Positions 46,670-53,707 of a stretch of 64,000 nt of DNA are shown here, in pieces. Location of the stretch: NCBI RefSeq assembly GCF_000745015.1, contig NZ_JQNA01000002.1, positions 1,612,001 to 1,676,000 of the forward strand, given 5' to 3'. The stretch is from Burkholderia sp. 9120. GTDB taxonomy: Bacteria; Pseudomonadota; Gammaproteobacteria; Burkholderiales; Burkholderiaceae. Under the pieces are notes generated by a model. The model was not told the origin of the DNA and did not search any database. It saw only the letters and a program-made list of their open reading frames with translations. The position numbers and the translations under genes were made by a program. The first letter of the stretch is position 1, and each line of letters begins with the position of its first letter.

Positions 46670-46743
46670 GGTGAGCCATTGTGATACGGGTTACACTTGA
46701 TGAAAAATGATCTTTCTTGCCCGTATCAATCAACTTTTCTCAT
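46670..46743. promoter_or_regulatory. Conserved 74-bp regulatory block, copy A (aguA / LysR intergenic)
   Basis: This block aligns without gaps to 52429-52502, upstream of the second potF gene. About 50 of 74 positions are identical, including the first 14 (GGTGAGCCATTGTG). It contains the perfect dyad TGATACGGG / CCCGTATCA at 46682-46690 and 46720-46728. It is likely the operator and promoter region for aguA and the LysR gene. Confidence 0.7.
46682..46728. promoter_or_regulatory. 9-bp perfect inverted repeat, candidate LysR-family binding site
   Basis: TGATACGGG and CCCGTATCA are separated by 29 bases in the aguA/LysR divergent promoter. The span and position fit a LysR-type regulator bound as a tetramer. 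Both arms also sit next to TTGAT-type motifs. Confidence 0.65.
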
Positions 46744-46749
46744 ATCTCC

Positions 46750-47658
46750 ATGCAACGTGTTCCGTCCCTGAAGTTGCTGATGGGCTTTGAAGCCGCCGCG
46801 CGGCTGGGCAATTTCTCGCGCGCGGCCGACGAACTGCATCTGTCGCAATCGGCGATCAGCCATCAGATCCAGCAACTGGAAGAACAGTTGGGGCAGCCGC
46901 TGTTTCGCCGGATCGGCCGTGGTGTGGAATTGACGGTGGCGGGCGAGGTGCTGCAGCGAAGCGTGCAACGTTCAATGGAAACGCTGCGCAGCGGGCTCGG
47001 CCGCATCGCCACGTATCTGGACCCTGGGCTGGTCGTGCTGGTATGTCCCGCGCCGGTGCTGCACGGCTGGCTGCAGCCGCGCCTCGATCAGTTGCAGCAG
47101 GTGCTGCCCGATCTGTGCCCGCTGCTCTCCACGGACGAAAGCGCGCGTTACGTCGATGAGATCGATGTCGATCTGACGATCGGCGCGCGGCCCATGCAGC
47201 AGGCCGGCCTGCTCGAAGTGCCTTTCCTGCAAGACGAATGGGTGACCGTGTGCGCCACCGAACTGGCGGCGAAACTGGCACGCGTGCCGCGTGCCAAGCA
47301 TCATCTGCAGACGGGCCTGATTTGCCTCGAAGAAAACCTCACCAGCGAGAGCACTGGGCCGATTTTTCGCGGGCAGTTGTCGGCGTTTCGCATGAACGCG
47401 ATCTACGACGATCAGCGTCTGGTGCTGGATGCCGTATTGCGTGGGCGCGGCATTGCCTGCCTGTCGAGGCTGGTCGCGCAAGGCAGCATCGATCAGGGCG
47501 CGTTGACCGTGCTCGCCGATTACCCGCGTTTGCCGGGCATGACATGGTGGCTGTCGCGCGTGGCCGGGCCGTCGCGTTCATCCTTCGTCGAGCAGATGTA
47601 TGACTGGCTGCTCGCACAGGGCAAGCAGGCCGATCCCGGCCGCGGGCTCGAGGTCTAA
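46750..47658 (+). CDS. LysR family regulator (GcvA-like), probable agu regulator
   Basis: A 302-residue LysR-type regulator with a helix-turn-helix near the N-terminus (FEAAARLGNFSRAADELHLS, QSAISHQIQQLEEQLGQPLF) and a substrate-binding C-terminal domain. The overall pattern (PSLKLLMGFEAAARLG, VWLSRVAG-like ending) is GcvA type. The ATG at 46750 was chosen; an in-frame TTG 33 bases upstream is unlikely. It is divergent from aguA, the classical arrangement for a regulator and its target, and converges with a lipoprotein deiminase gene 32 bases away. Ligand unknown. Confidence 0.92.
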   Translation: MQRVPSLKLLMGFEAAARLGNFSRAADELHLSQSAISHQIQQLEEQLGQPLFRRIGRGVELTVAGEVLQRSVQRSMETLRSGLGRIATYLDPGLVVLVCPAPVLHGWLQPRLDQLQQVLPDLCPLLSTDESARYVDEIDVDLTIGARPMQQAGLLEVPFLQDEWVTVCATELAAKLARVPRAKHHLQTGLICLEENLTSESTGPIFRGQLSAFRMNAIYDDQRLVLDAVLRGRGIACLSRLVAQGSIDQGALTVLADYPRLPGMTWWLSRVAGPSRSSFVEQMYDWLLAQGKQADPGRGLEV

Positions 47659-47690
47659 CGCGTCTCGGTACCGCGGCCGGCCTTGTCACG

Positions 47691-49208
47691 TCACGCGGGC
47701 AGTTCCCTCGTCGTGCAGTGAATCCCGCCGCCGCCCGACGCAATCCCCAGAATGTCCACCTGAACGATGTCGCGCCAGCCGGCGTAGGGCTGGATCGCTG
47801 CCAGTGCAGCGGCGTCCGCGTTGGCGTCGTTGAATTTCGGCATGATGATCGCGCCGTTGCAGGTGTAGAAATTGACGTAGCCGGCCGCGAAGTTCGTCAA
47901 CTGACTGTCGTTCAAGGTCACGCCGTTGGAAGTGCCATAGTTCGCGGGCGTGGTCAGTTCGATCAGTTGCAACGTTCTTCCGCTCGCATCCGTTTGATTG
48001 TTCAGATGCTGCCAGTTGGCTTCGGTCAGCGCCCGCTCGCCCATGGAATTCGACGCGTCGTAGCAATAGGCAACCACGCCGGGCGCGAGAAACTTCGCGT
48101 AGAAGTCGACGTGCCCGTTCGTGATATCGGTTTCCTTGGCCGGCGTCGCGGCGCCGCCTTTTCCACCGGCTCCGCAACCGCGCGGAAAGATCGCCAGCCC
48201 GGGAATCCAGATGATTTTCTGCACACCCAGCGTGCGTTGCAGTTCGGCCAGCACGGTGTCTTTGGCGGTTGGCAGAAGCGTCGCGTGGGCAATCACGCCA
48301 TTCGGAATCGAGAACAGTTGCGGGTTGCGATTGACGTGCAGCACCGCAGATTCCGTGAGGATCGCCGTGGCTTCGCCATCGAATTCGATCGCGCCGCCTT
48401 CGAGCGTCAACGTGCTTTGAACCAGCGTCGCGTTGTTCGCATTCGCCATCCAGCCCGCCAGCGAGTGATCCTTCGCGAACGGCTGGAAGAATTTGCCCGC
48501 CTTCGACTTGTTGCTGCTCGCCGCGACCGAAGCCGGCACCGTCATGCCCGCGTTGAGGTTCAAGCCGTCCGTGTTCGCGTTGCCCCAGCCGCTGAAGTTG
48601 AAGCTCACCGCGCACAACGCGTTGCCGTTCGCCGTGTCCTTGACGAAGAGACAACCGGTGTCGCGCGTCCACAGATCGTCGAAGCCATTGGCGAGCGCGA
48701 TCAGATTGACGCCGCCCACGCCCGTGCCGCGTGCCACGTAGTTGGCGTGGATGTCGGGATTCGCGCCGCTCGCCGTCGCCAGCAAACTTTGCGCGACACT
48801 CAGGTCGACCGGCAGCACCAGCATGTTGACCGGCTCATACGTGCCGATCGCTTTCGCCACGTCCATCAGATCGGCCCGCACCCGGTCGATACCGGCGTCC
48901 GTGCTTTGCGACGTGACGGGCGTCCAGATGCCTTCCGAACCCGAGGCGAACGCCATATAGGTCGCCGTGTGCGATGCGTTTTCGGCGGGCAGTAGATACG
49001 CCGACTGGTTCGGCAACTCGTTGGCCGATAAGCGCGCGGACGAACGAGCCGCGGCAGGACTGGACGGCGAATCCGCGCCGCCGCACGCCGCCAGCGTGCC
49101 CATCAACGACACGCCGAGCAGCGTGGCCGATCCCTTGATAAAGCCGCGGCGGGTCAATGGCGAGTGAACGGGCGCCACGCACGACGGTTGGGTGCTTTTG
49201 TCTTTCAT
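47691..49208 (-). CDS. Tat-dependent lipoprotein of the agmatine deiminase / peptidyl-arginine deiminase family (copy 2)
   Basis: A 505-residue paralogue of the protein at 40645-42168, alike along its whole length. The N-terminus has LTRRGFIKGS (twin arginine) and the lipobox LAAC. The catalytic blocks are LWTRDTGCLFV, LEGGAIEFDG, DITNGHVDFYAKF and GGGGIHCTTRELPA with Cys498. Both copies share the same TRELPA end and the DTGC variant. This gene is transcribed alone on the far side of the LysR gene. Export and anchoring are predicted from the signal; the substrate is unknown. Confidence 0.88.
   Translation of the reverse strand: MKDKSTQPSCVAPVHSPLTRRGFIKGSATLLGVSLMGTLAACGGADSPSSPAAARSSARLSANELPNQSAYLLPAENASHTATYMAFASGSEGIWTPVTSQSTDAGIDRVRADLMDVAKAIGTYEPVNMLVLPVDLSVAQSLLATASGANPDIHANYVARGTGVGGVNLIALANGFDDLWTRDTGCLFVKDTANGNALCAVSFNFSGWGNANTDGLNLNAGMTVPASVAASSNKSKAGKFFQPFAKDHSLAGWMANANNATLVQSTLTLEGGAIEFDGEATAILTESAVLHVNRNPQLFSIPNGVIAHATLLPTAKDTVLAELQRTLGVQKIIWIPGLAIFPRGCGAGGKGGAATPAKETDITNGHVDFYAKFLAPGVVAYCYDASNSMGERALTEANWQHLNNQTDASGRTLQLIELTTPANYGTSNGVTLNDSQLTNFAAGYVNFYTCNGAIIMPKFNDANADAAALAAIQPYAGWRDIVQVDILGIASGGGGIHCTTRELPA
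48325..48421. repeat. Copy B of the 97-bp near-identical segment
   Basis: Direct repeat of 41279-41375 (about 92 of 97 identical) in the second lipoprotein deiminase gene, about 7 kb away in the same orientation. Confidence 0.85.
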
Positions 49209-49256
49209 CGCATCTCCATGAGTTATGAGCTATGAGCCAACTGATTCGGTCTTTCA

Positions 49257-49290
49257 CAGCGTCATGCCCACGAAACACGGCATGACGCTG
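49257..49290. terminator. 12-bp perfect stem-loop after the porin-like gene
   Basis: CAGCGTCATGCC (49257-49268) and GGCATGACGCTG (49279-49290) pair around a ten-base loop. It lies just past the stop of the DUF3138-like gene (minus strand). No U-run follows, so it may be a weak terminator or a stabilising hairpin before the lipoprotein gene. Confidence 0.5.
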
Positions 49291-49302
49291 CGTCATACCG
49301 CG

Positions 49303-50859
49303 CTAGAACGAGTAGATAAACTGCGTGGCGAGCAGGTCGTTGGAACTGCTGTACGAACCGTCGTTGCGCAGGAACACCTTGTTGTTGGCCCAGTCGTGCC
49401 GATACTCGACTTTCACCGTGATCTGCGCGGTCGGGAAGAACAGCAGATCGAGCGCGACGTCCTGGCGATTCGAGCCCTTGCACTGCAGGCCCAAACCGCC
49501 GTTCGCCTGCGCGTTGGCCATACAGTCCGCGCTGACGCCGAAGCCGTTGTACGGATCGCGCCCTTGCCCATTCAGCGCGACCCCGCCGCCACCGCCGCCG
49601 TTCTTGCTGTCGGCGAGGAAGTCGTAGCGCAGCGTCGCGCCCATCCGCCCGAGGCCCGGCACACTGAACTTGCGATGCGCGAGTAGCGACACGCCGTACC
49701 ACTGCGCCTGACCGCCGTTGAAGGCGGCGTTCTGTTGCTGGCCATAGTCGAGTTCGACGTTGTATTGCACGTCGGCAAGCAGATACGTCAAGTCGGCTTC
49801 GGAGAAAAAGAACGTGCCGAAACCACTGGGCGTCTGACCGCTCACGCCATAACTAACCGCGCCGGTCGTTGGATTGATCGCGCTCGGCAAGGTCTGCCGG
49901 CCGATGTTGAACGACGCGCCGATATCGAGCGCGCTCGACCACGTATAGTCCGCGCGCGCCGTGAAGGTCGGCACCTTGTTGCTGATCGTGATCGGGTCGC
50001 CCAGCGCATTGACGCCGGTCTGCGTGATGGCGCCGTTGGTCCGGTACTGTTCGTTGCCAAGCAGGAACTTCCACGCCCAGTTGCCCTTCGCGTAGTTCGC
50101 GCCGAGGCCGATATAGCTGCCCGGATCGGAGAAGTCGTACAGCAGGTTGTGGGTCAGCGTGAGCATCTGGTTCGACTGCTGCACTTCATAGCCGCCGAAG
50201 CTCGACATCAGGCCGGCGACGAACGTCGTCGTGCCCGACAGCGGCACGCTGACCACCGCCGTGTTCAGAATGTCGTTGCCGATCTGGCCATGCTCGTTTT
50301 GCAGCAACGTGATGCCGTTGCCGCGATTCGGCATCAGCGTGATTTCCGCCGACGGCGCCATCGGTCCGACGCCGAAGGTCTTCTTGATATCGAGGTACAC
50401 GTCGCCGAACGTACTGTTGAAGTAGCCGCCGGTGCTTTCGTGGTTCGCGAACAGGAACGACGAACTGCCTTGCGCGCGGTTGTACACGTAGGTCGGATCG
50501 ATATAACCCGTGATGGAGAGACCGGCAATCGGACCAGTGTTCGCGGCATCTTCGAGCGAATTCACTTTCAGTTGCTGAACGGCGAGTTGCTGCTTCATCG
50601 ACGTAACGTCGCCGTTGGTGAGCGTCGCCTGCGCCTGACCGTACGCGGACGACGAGACGTCGACCGGTGCGGCTGCCGGCGTGGGCATCACGGCAGTGGC
50701 CACCGGCGTGGCCGGTGGTTGCGTCTGCAACCGCTTCACCTCTTTTTGCAGCGCGTCGAGGCGTGCCTGCAATGCCCGGATCTGGTCCGCCGTGGTGTCC
50801 GCCAGCGCGATGCCGGGCAGACAGCCCGCCACCAGCAGACCAATCAGTTTCTTTCTCAC
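49303..50859 (-). CDS. Porin-like outer membrane protein (DUF3138 type)
   Basis: A 518-residue secreted protein starting at GTG 50859, which has AGGAG upstream at correct spacing. Residues 1-20 are a signal peptide ending in GIALA. A short coiled coil follows (DQIRALQARLDALQKEVKRL), a common periplasmic trimerisation element in porins, then glycine- and aromatic-rich strands, ending with a C-terminal phenylalanine (TQFIYSF), the typical outer-membrane beta-barrel signature. The family resemblance to DUF3138 is from memory. It lies between the two potF/deiminase gene sets and could be the entry channel for the cationic substrate (inference). Confidence 0.8.
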   Translation of the reverse strand: MRKKLIGLLVAGCLPGIALADTTADQIRALQARLDALQKEVKRLQTQPPATPVATAVMPTPAAAPVDVSSSAYGQAQATLTNGDVTSMKQQLAVQQLKVNSLEDAANTGPIAGLSITGYIDPTYVYNRAQGSSSFLFANHESTGGYFNSTFGDVYLDIKKTFGVGPMAPSAEITLMPNRGNGITLLQNEHGQIGNDILNTAVVSVPLSGTTTFVAGLMSSFGGYEVQQSNQMLTLTHNLLYDFSDPGSYIGLGANYAKGNWAWKFLLGNEQYRTNGAITQTGVNALGDPITISNKVPTFTARADYTWSSALDIGASFNIGRQTLPSAINPTTGAVSYGVSGQTPSGFGTFFFSEADLTYLLADVQYNVELDYGQQQNAAFNGGQAQWYGVSLLAHRKFSVPGLGRMGATLRYDFLADSKNGGGGGGVALNGQGRDPYNGFGVSADCMANAQANGGLGLQCKGSNRQDVALDLLFFPTAQITVKVEYRHDWANNKVFLRNDGSYSSSNDLLATQFIYSF

Positions 50860-51022
50860 GCAAAGTCTCCTCGTTTGTTGTAGTGCGATGAATTGGTTGA
50901 GACGTTGGCCGTCGCGAGCGCTGCCTTTCACGGAACGCAGACGCGAGCGCTCTCCTGCGAGGCGGCTCACAAAGCGGCTCACAATCGGTACTGCTGCGAT
51001 CAGGGAAAGGTCGCGCTCCGGC

Positions 51023-51051
51023 TCTCTCGCGCGCGTTAGCAGCGCGAGAGA
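51023..51051. other. 10-bp stem-loop between potF copy 2 and the porin-like gene
   Basis: TCTCTCGCGC (51023-51032) and GCGCGAGAGA (51042-51051) form a perfect stem with a nine-base loop. No U-run follows on the minus strand. Positioned to separate or stabilise the potF transcript. Confidence 0.5.
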
Positions 51052-51088
51052 TGGGTTAGCGCGACGAGGGTTTCATGCGGCGCGATGC

Positions 51089-52210
51089 TCAGCGGCCCGC
51101 CTTCAACTGCGCCCAAAGACGGTTTTCCAGGCGGACGATATCGATCGGCAACGGCTTCATCAGCGTCATCTTGCTCAGCACCTCGTCGCCCGGATAAACG
51201 CTCAGGTCCTGCGATACAACCGGGCTGACGAACGGCCGCGCGGCGCGGTTCGCGGTCGGATAGAACACCTCGTTGGTGATTGCGGCGTTGACCTTCGGGT
51301 CTTCGATATAGTTGATCCACTTCATAGCCGCTTCGGGATGCGGCGCGTCCTTCGGGATCACCATCACGTCGAACCACAGCAAGCCGCCTTCCTTAACATT
51401 CGAGAAGCGGATCTCGTACGAGCGTTTCGCCTCGGCCGCGCGCCGCCGCGCAATGCCCACGTCGCCCGACCAACCGATCGCCACGCAAACATCGTTATTG
51501 GCGAGGTCGTTGATATAGCCCGACGAGTTGAACTGTGTGATGTACGGCCGTACTTTCTTCAGCAGATCGAAGGCCGCCTGATAGTCGCCGGGGTTCGAAC
51601 TGTTCGGATCCTTGTGGAGATACTGCAGCGCGGTCGCGAACGCGTCGGCGGCCTGATCGAGGAACGAAACGCCGCAGTTCTTCAATTTCGACACGTTCGC
51701 CGGATCGAATACCAGCGCCCAACTGTCCACCGGCGCGTTGTCGCCGAGCGCCTTCTTCACTTCCTGCACGTTGTAGCCGATACCGTCGGTGCCGTACGCC
51801 CAGGGCACGCCGTATTGCGCACCCGGATCGGCATCCGCGATCATTTTCATCAGCACCGGATCGAGATTCTTCAGGTTCGGCATTTGCGCCTTGTCGAGCT
51901 TCTGCAGCATGCCCGCCTGAATCTGCCTCGCCATATAGTTCGACGACGGCACGACCACATCGAAACCCGAACTTCCTGCCAGAAGCTTCGCTTGCAGCGT
52001 GTCGTCGCTGTCGTAGTTGTCGTAGCGCACGTGAATGCCGGACTGCTTTTCGAAGTTCGGGATCGTGTCCTTCGCGATGTAATCCGACCAGTTGTAGACG
52101 TTGAGTTCGGTGTCGGCCGCGCGTGCGGATGCCGGGCAAAACAGCAGCAGCCCGGTAATCGCGACGAGAGCGGCACTCGCGGCCTGATGACGGAAATGAC
52201 GAACACGCAT
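51089..52210 (-). CDS. potF: Polyamine ABC transporter substrate-binding protein (PotF/PotD type), copy 2
   Basis: A 373-residue periplasmic binding protein with a Sec signal (CPASARA) and LNVYNWSDYIAKDTIPNFEK, VRYDNYDSDDTLQAKLLAG and FDVVVPSSNYMARQIQAGM, paralogous to the protein at 43539-44651. AAGGA precedes the ATG at 52210; additional upstream codons to 52276 are unlikely to be used. No permease or ATPase gene is next to it. The upstream region contains copy B of the 74-bp block found at the agu promoter, so both may respond to the same regulator. Confidence 0.92.
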   Translation of the reverse strand: MRVRHFRHQAASAALVAITGLLLFCPASARAADTELNVYNWSDYIAKDTIPNFEKQSGIHVRYDNYDSDDTLQAKLLAGSSGFDVVVPSSNYMARQIQAGMLQKLDKAQMPNLKNLDPVLMKMIADADPGAQYGVPWAYGTDGIGYNVQEVKKALGDNAPVDSWALVFDPANVSKLKNCGVSFLDQAADAFATALQYLHKDPNSSNPGDYQAAFDLLKKVRPYITQFNSSGYINDLANNDVCVAIGWSGDVGIARRRAAEAKRSYEIRFSNVKEGGLLWFDVMVIPKDAPHPEAAMKWINYIEDPKVNAAITNEVFYPTANRAARPFVSPVVSQDLSVYPGDEVLSKMTLMKPLPIDIVRLENRLWAQLKAGR

Positions 52211-52428
52211 GGTTATTTTCCTTGAAGTAAGCGTGAGGATTGAGGGTGTGTGAGGCGATCGGACACAGCCGGACACGGCGGGCGTGAATCATCCGCGCCC
52301 GCAAACTGGCTGACTACTTGTTTTCCATTACTAACTAAATGATTTATCTGAATCGCCAGGCGAATCGACATGGCGACTGTTGCTCAAGCAACCTCACCGC
52401 GACCAGGGCCGGTTGCTGCCTGTCGATG

Positions 52429-52502
52429 GGTGAGCCATTGTGGGTCGAACAAAAGCTGATGAGAATTGATGTTTTTTGTTTGATTCGATCAATTCCGCTC
52501 AT
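52429..52502. promoter_or_regulatory. Conserved 74-bp regulatory block, copy B (upstream of potF copy 2)
   Basis: Ungapped match to 46670-46743, with identical GGTGAGCCATTGTG at the left end and matching TGATG, TTTG, ATCAA and CTCAT motifs. It begins 219 bases upstream of the potF start. The arms of the dyad in copy A are changed here, so a variant site is expected. Confidence 0.65.
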
Positions 52503-52642
52503 GCCTTTCAGGGCGAAAGGTAGGGGTCGCGCGCAAAAATGCCTATGCGGTACTCGGCGTGACGCATCGATTCTGATCGCGTTGCAGCGCGTTCCGGCGT
52601 GCTTCGCCGCACTCTATAGGCTGTTACAAAATGCGTCTTTGT

Positions 52643-52659
52643 CAAACCCTATAGGTTTG
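52643..52659. promoter_or_regulatory. Inverted repeat CAAACC-N5-GGTTTG
   Basis: A perfect 6-5-6 palindrome upstream of the outer-membrane/DUF1254 cassette. A TTGTCA hexamer overlaps its left edge and CTATAGG appears in it and 35 bases before. Candidate operator overlapping a promoter. Confidence 0.45.
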
Positions 52660-52751
52660 CTAACCTTTCAGAAACAATTCGTAACGTGGTTATTACCCCA
52701 TCAAATCCGACGCCCTGCCTGCCGGCGTCGAAGTGACTGAGAGGGTTAAAC

Positions 52752-52829
52752 ATGACCGTTGTCGACCGGGTATTTCGCGTTGCCGCTCACCAGATCGATT
52801 CCCTTCAATCGGGCTTGCCGCCGGCTTAG
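52752..52829 (+). CDS. Possible 25-residue leader peptide
   Basis: An ATG with GAGAGGG eleven bases upstream opens 25 codons (MTVVDRVFRVAAHQIDSLQS and five more residues), ending 56 bases before the outer-membrane gene. No regulatory amino-acid run is seen. May be a leader or a chance frame. Confidence 0.2.
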   Translation: MTVVDRVFRVAAHQIDSLQSGLPPA

Positions 52830-52885
52830 CCAGTCTCTTTCCGATGTATTCGAATTAACTGAAGCACGCACCCCGACCCGAGGTG

Positions 52886-53680
52886 ATGGTGAGACTGTCG
52901 ATTCGCAACAGCGCGGCCGTTCTGCTAGGTTTTTCCATTGCATCGAGTGCGCTCGCTCAAAGCGAGGCCGACGACGCCAACAAGAGTAATAACCCGCTCA
53001 ATCTCGCGGCGTCGTTCAACATTCAAGATTATTACGCGCCCAGCGTGCACGGCGCGAATGCGCACACCAACGACTTTCTGCTACGTCCCACAGTGCCGCT
53101 GGGCCCCAACGGCATCGTTCCCGTCCCGCAGATTTTTCGCCTGACCGCACCGATCAGTACGCGTCCCGATCCAACCGGCGGCTACAACACGGGCCTCGGC
53201 GATATCAATCTGTTCGACATATTTCTGCTGAGTCAGAGCGGAACGCAGATCGGCGTGGGGCCGCTCGTGACGTTGCCCACTGCGACCGACCCCAGCCTCG
53301 GCACCGGCAAGTGGCAAGCCGGCCTCGCGGCCGTCGTGGTGAACGCGAGCAAGGCCAGGTTGATCGGCGCGCTGATTCAATGGCAGCACTCGTTCGCGGG
53401 CCAGAGCAGCCGGCCCACCGTACAGTCCCTCACCGCCGAGCCCTTCGGCATTTTCAACTTGCCAGGCGGCTGGTATATCCGCTCCACCGGCATCTGGACG
53501 TTCGATCTGCAGCACGGCAGCTATTACATCCCCGTGGGCCTCGGTGCGGGCAAAGCATGGAAAAGCGGCACGACGATCTACAACGCATTTATCGAGCCGC
53601 AATATTCGGTGGCGCACTCAGGAGCGGGCGTGCCACGCTGGCAGATATTCGCCGGCCTCAATCTGACCTTCGGCAAGTAG
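52886..53680 (+). CDS. Outer membrane beta-barrel protein, MetA-pathway (transporter-like) type
   Basis: A 264-residue secreted protein with a Sec signal (residues 1-24, SSALAQ). The mature part is rich in glycine, aromatic residues and alternating strands, ends LNLTFGK, and contains YNTGLGDINLFDIFLLS, typical of small barrels related to the phenol-degradation MetA/SphA group. It is the first of three genes (barrel, DUF1254, barrel). GAGG precedes the ATG. Its substrate is unknown. Confidence 0.75.
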   Translation: MVRLSIRNSAAVLLGFSIASSALAQSEADDANKSNNPLNLAASFNIQDYYAPSVHGANAHTNDFLLRPTVPLGPNGIVPVPQIFRLTAPISTRPDPTGGYNTGLGDINLFDIFLLSQSGTQIGVGPLVTLPTATDPSLGTGKWQAGLAAVVVNASKARLIGALIQWQHSFAGQSSRPTVQSLTAEPFGIFNLPGGWYIRSTGIWTFDLQHGSYYIPVGLGAGKAWKSGTTIYNAFIEPQYSVAHSGAGVPRWQIFAGLNLTFGK

Positions 53681-53707
53681 ATACGACAACTCGCGAGGCG
53701 CGAAAAA

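Larger units (their letters stand above)
52211..52885. other. Long intergenic region between potF copy 2 and the outer-membrane cassette
   Basis: About 675 bases with divergent genes on both sides. It contains the 74-bp block copy B (52429-52502), a 17-bp dyad (52643-52659), two copies of CTATAGG, and a 25-codon open frame (52752-52829). Base composition is visibly lower in GC than the flanks. A plus-strand frame at 52339-52740 has no recognisable domain and poor codon bias and is not called as a gene. Confidence 0.6.

Noticed and set aside
52339..52740. 133-codon plus-strand frame upstream of the barrel cassette
   Set aside because: Overlaps the conserved regulatory block and dyad; no start signal or domain.
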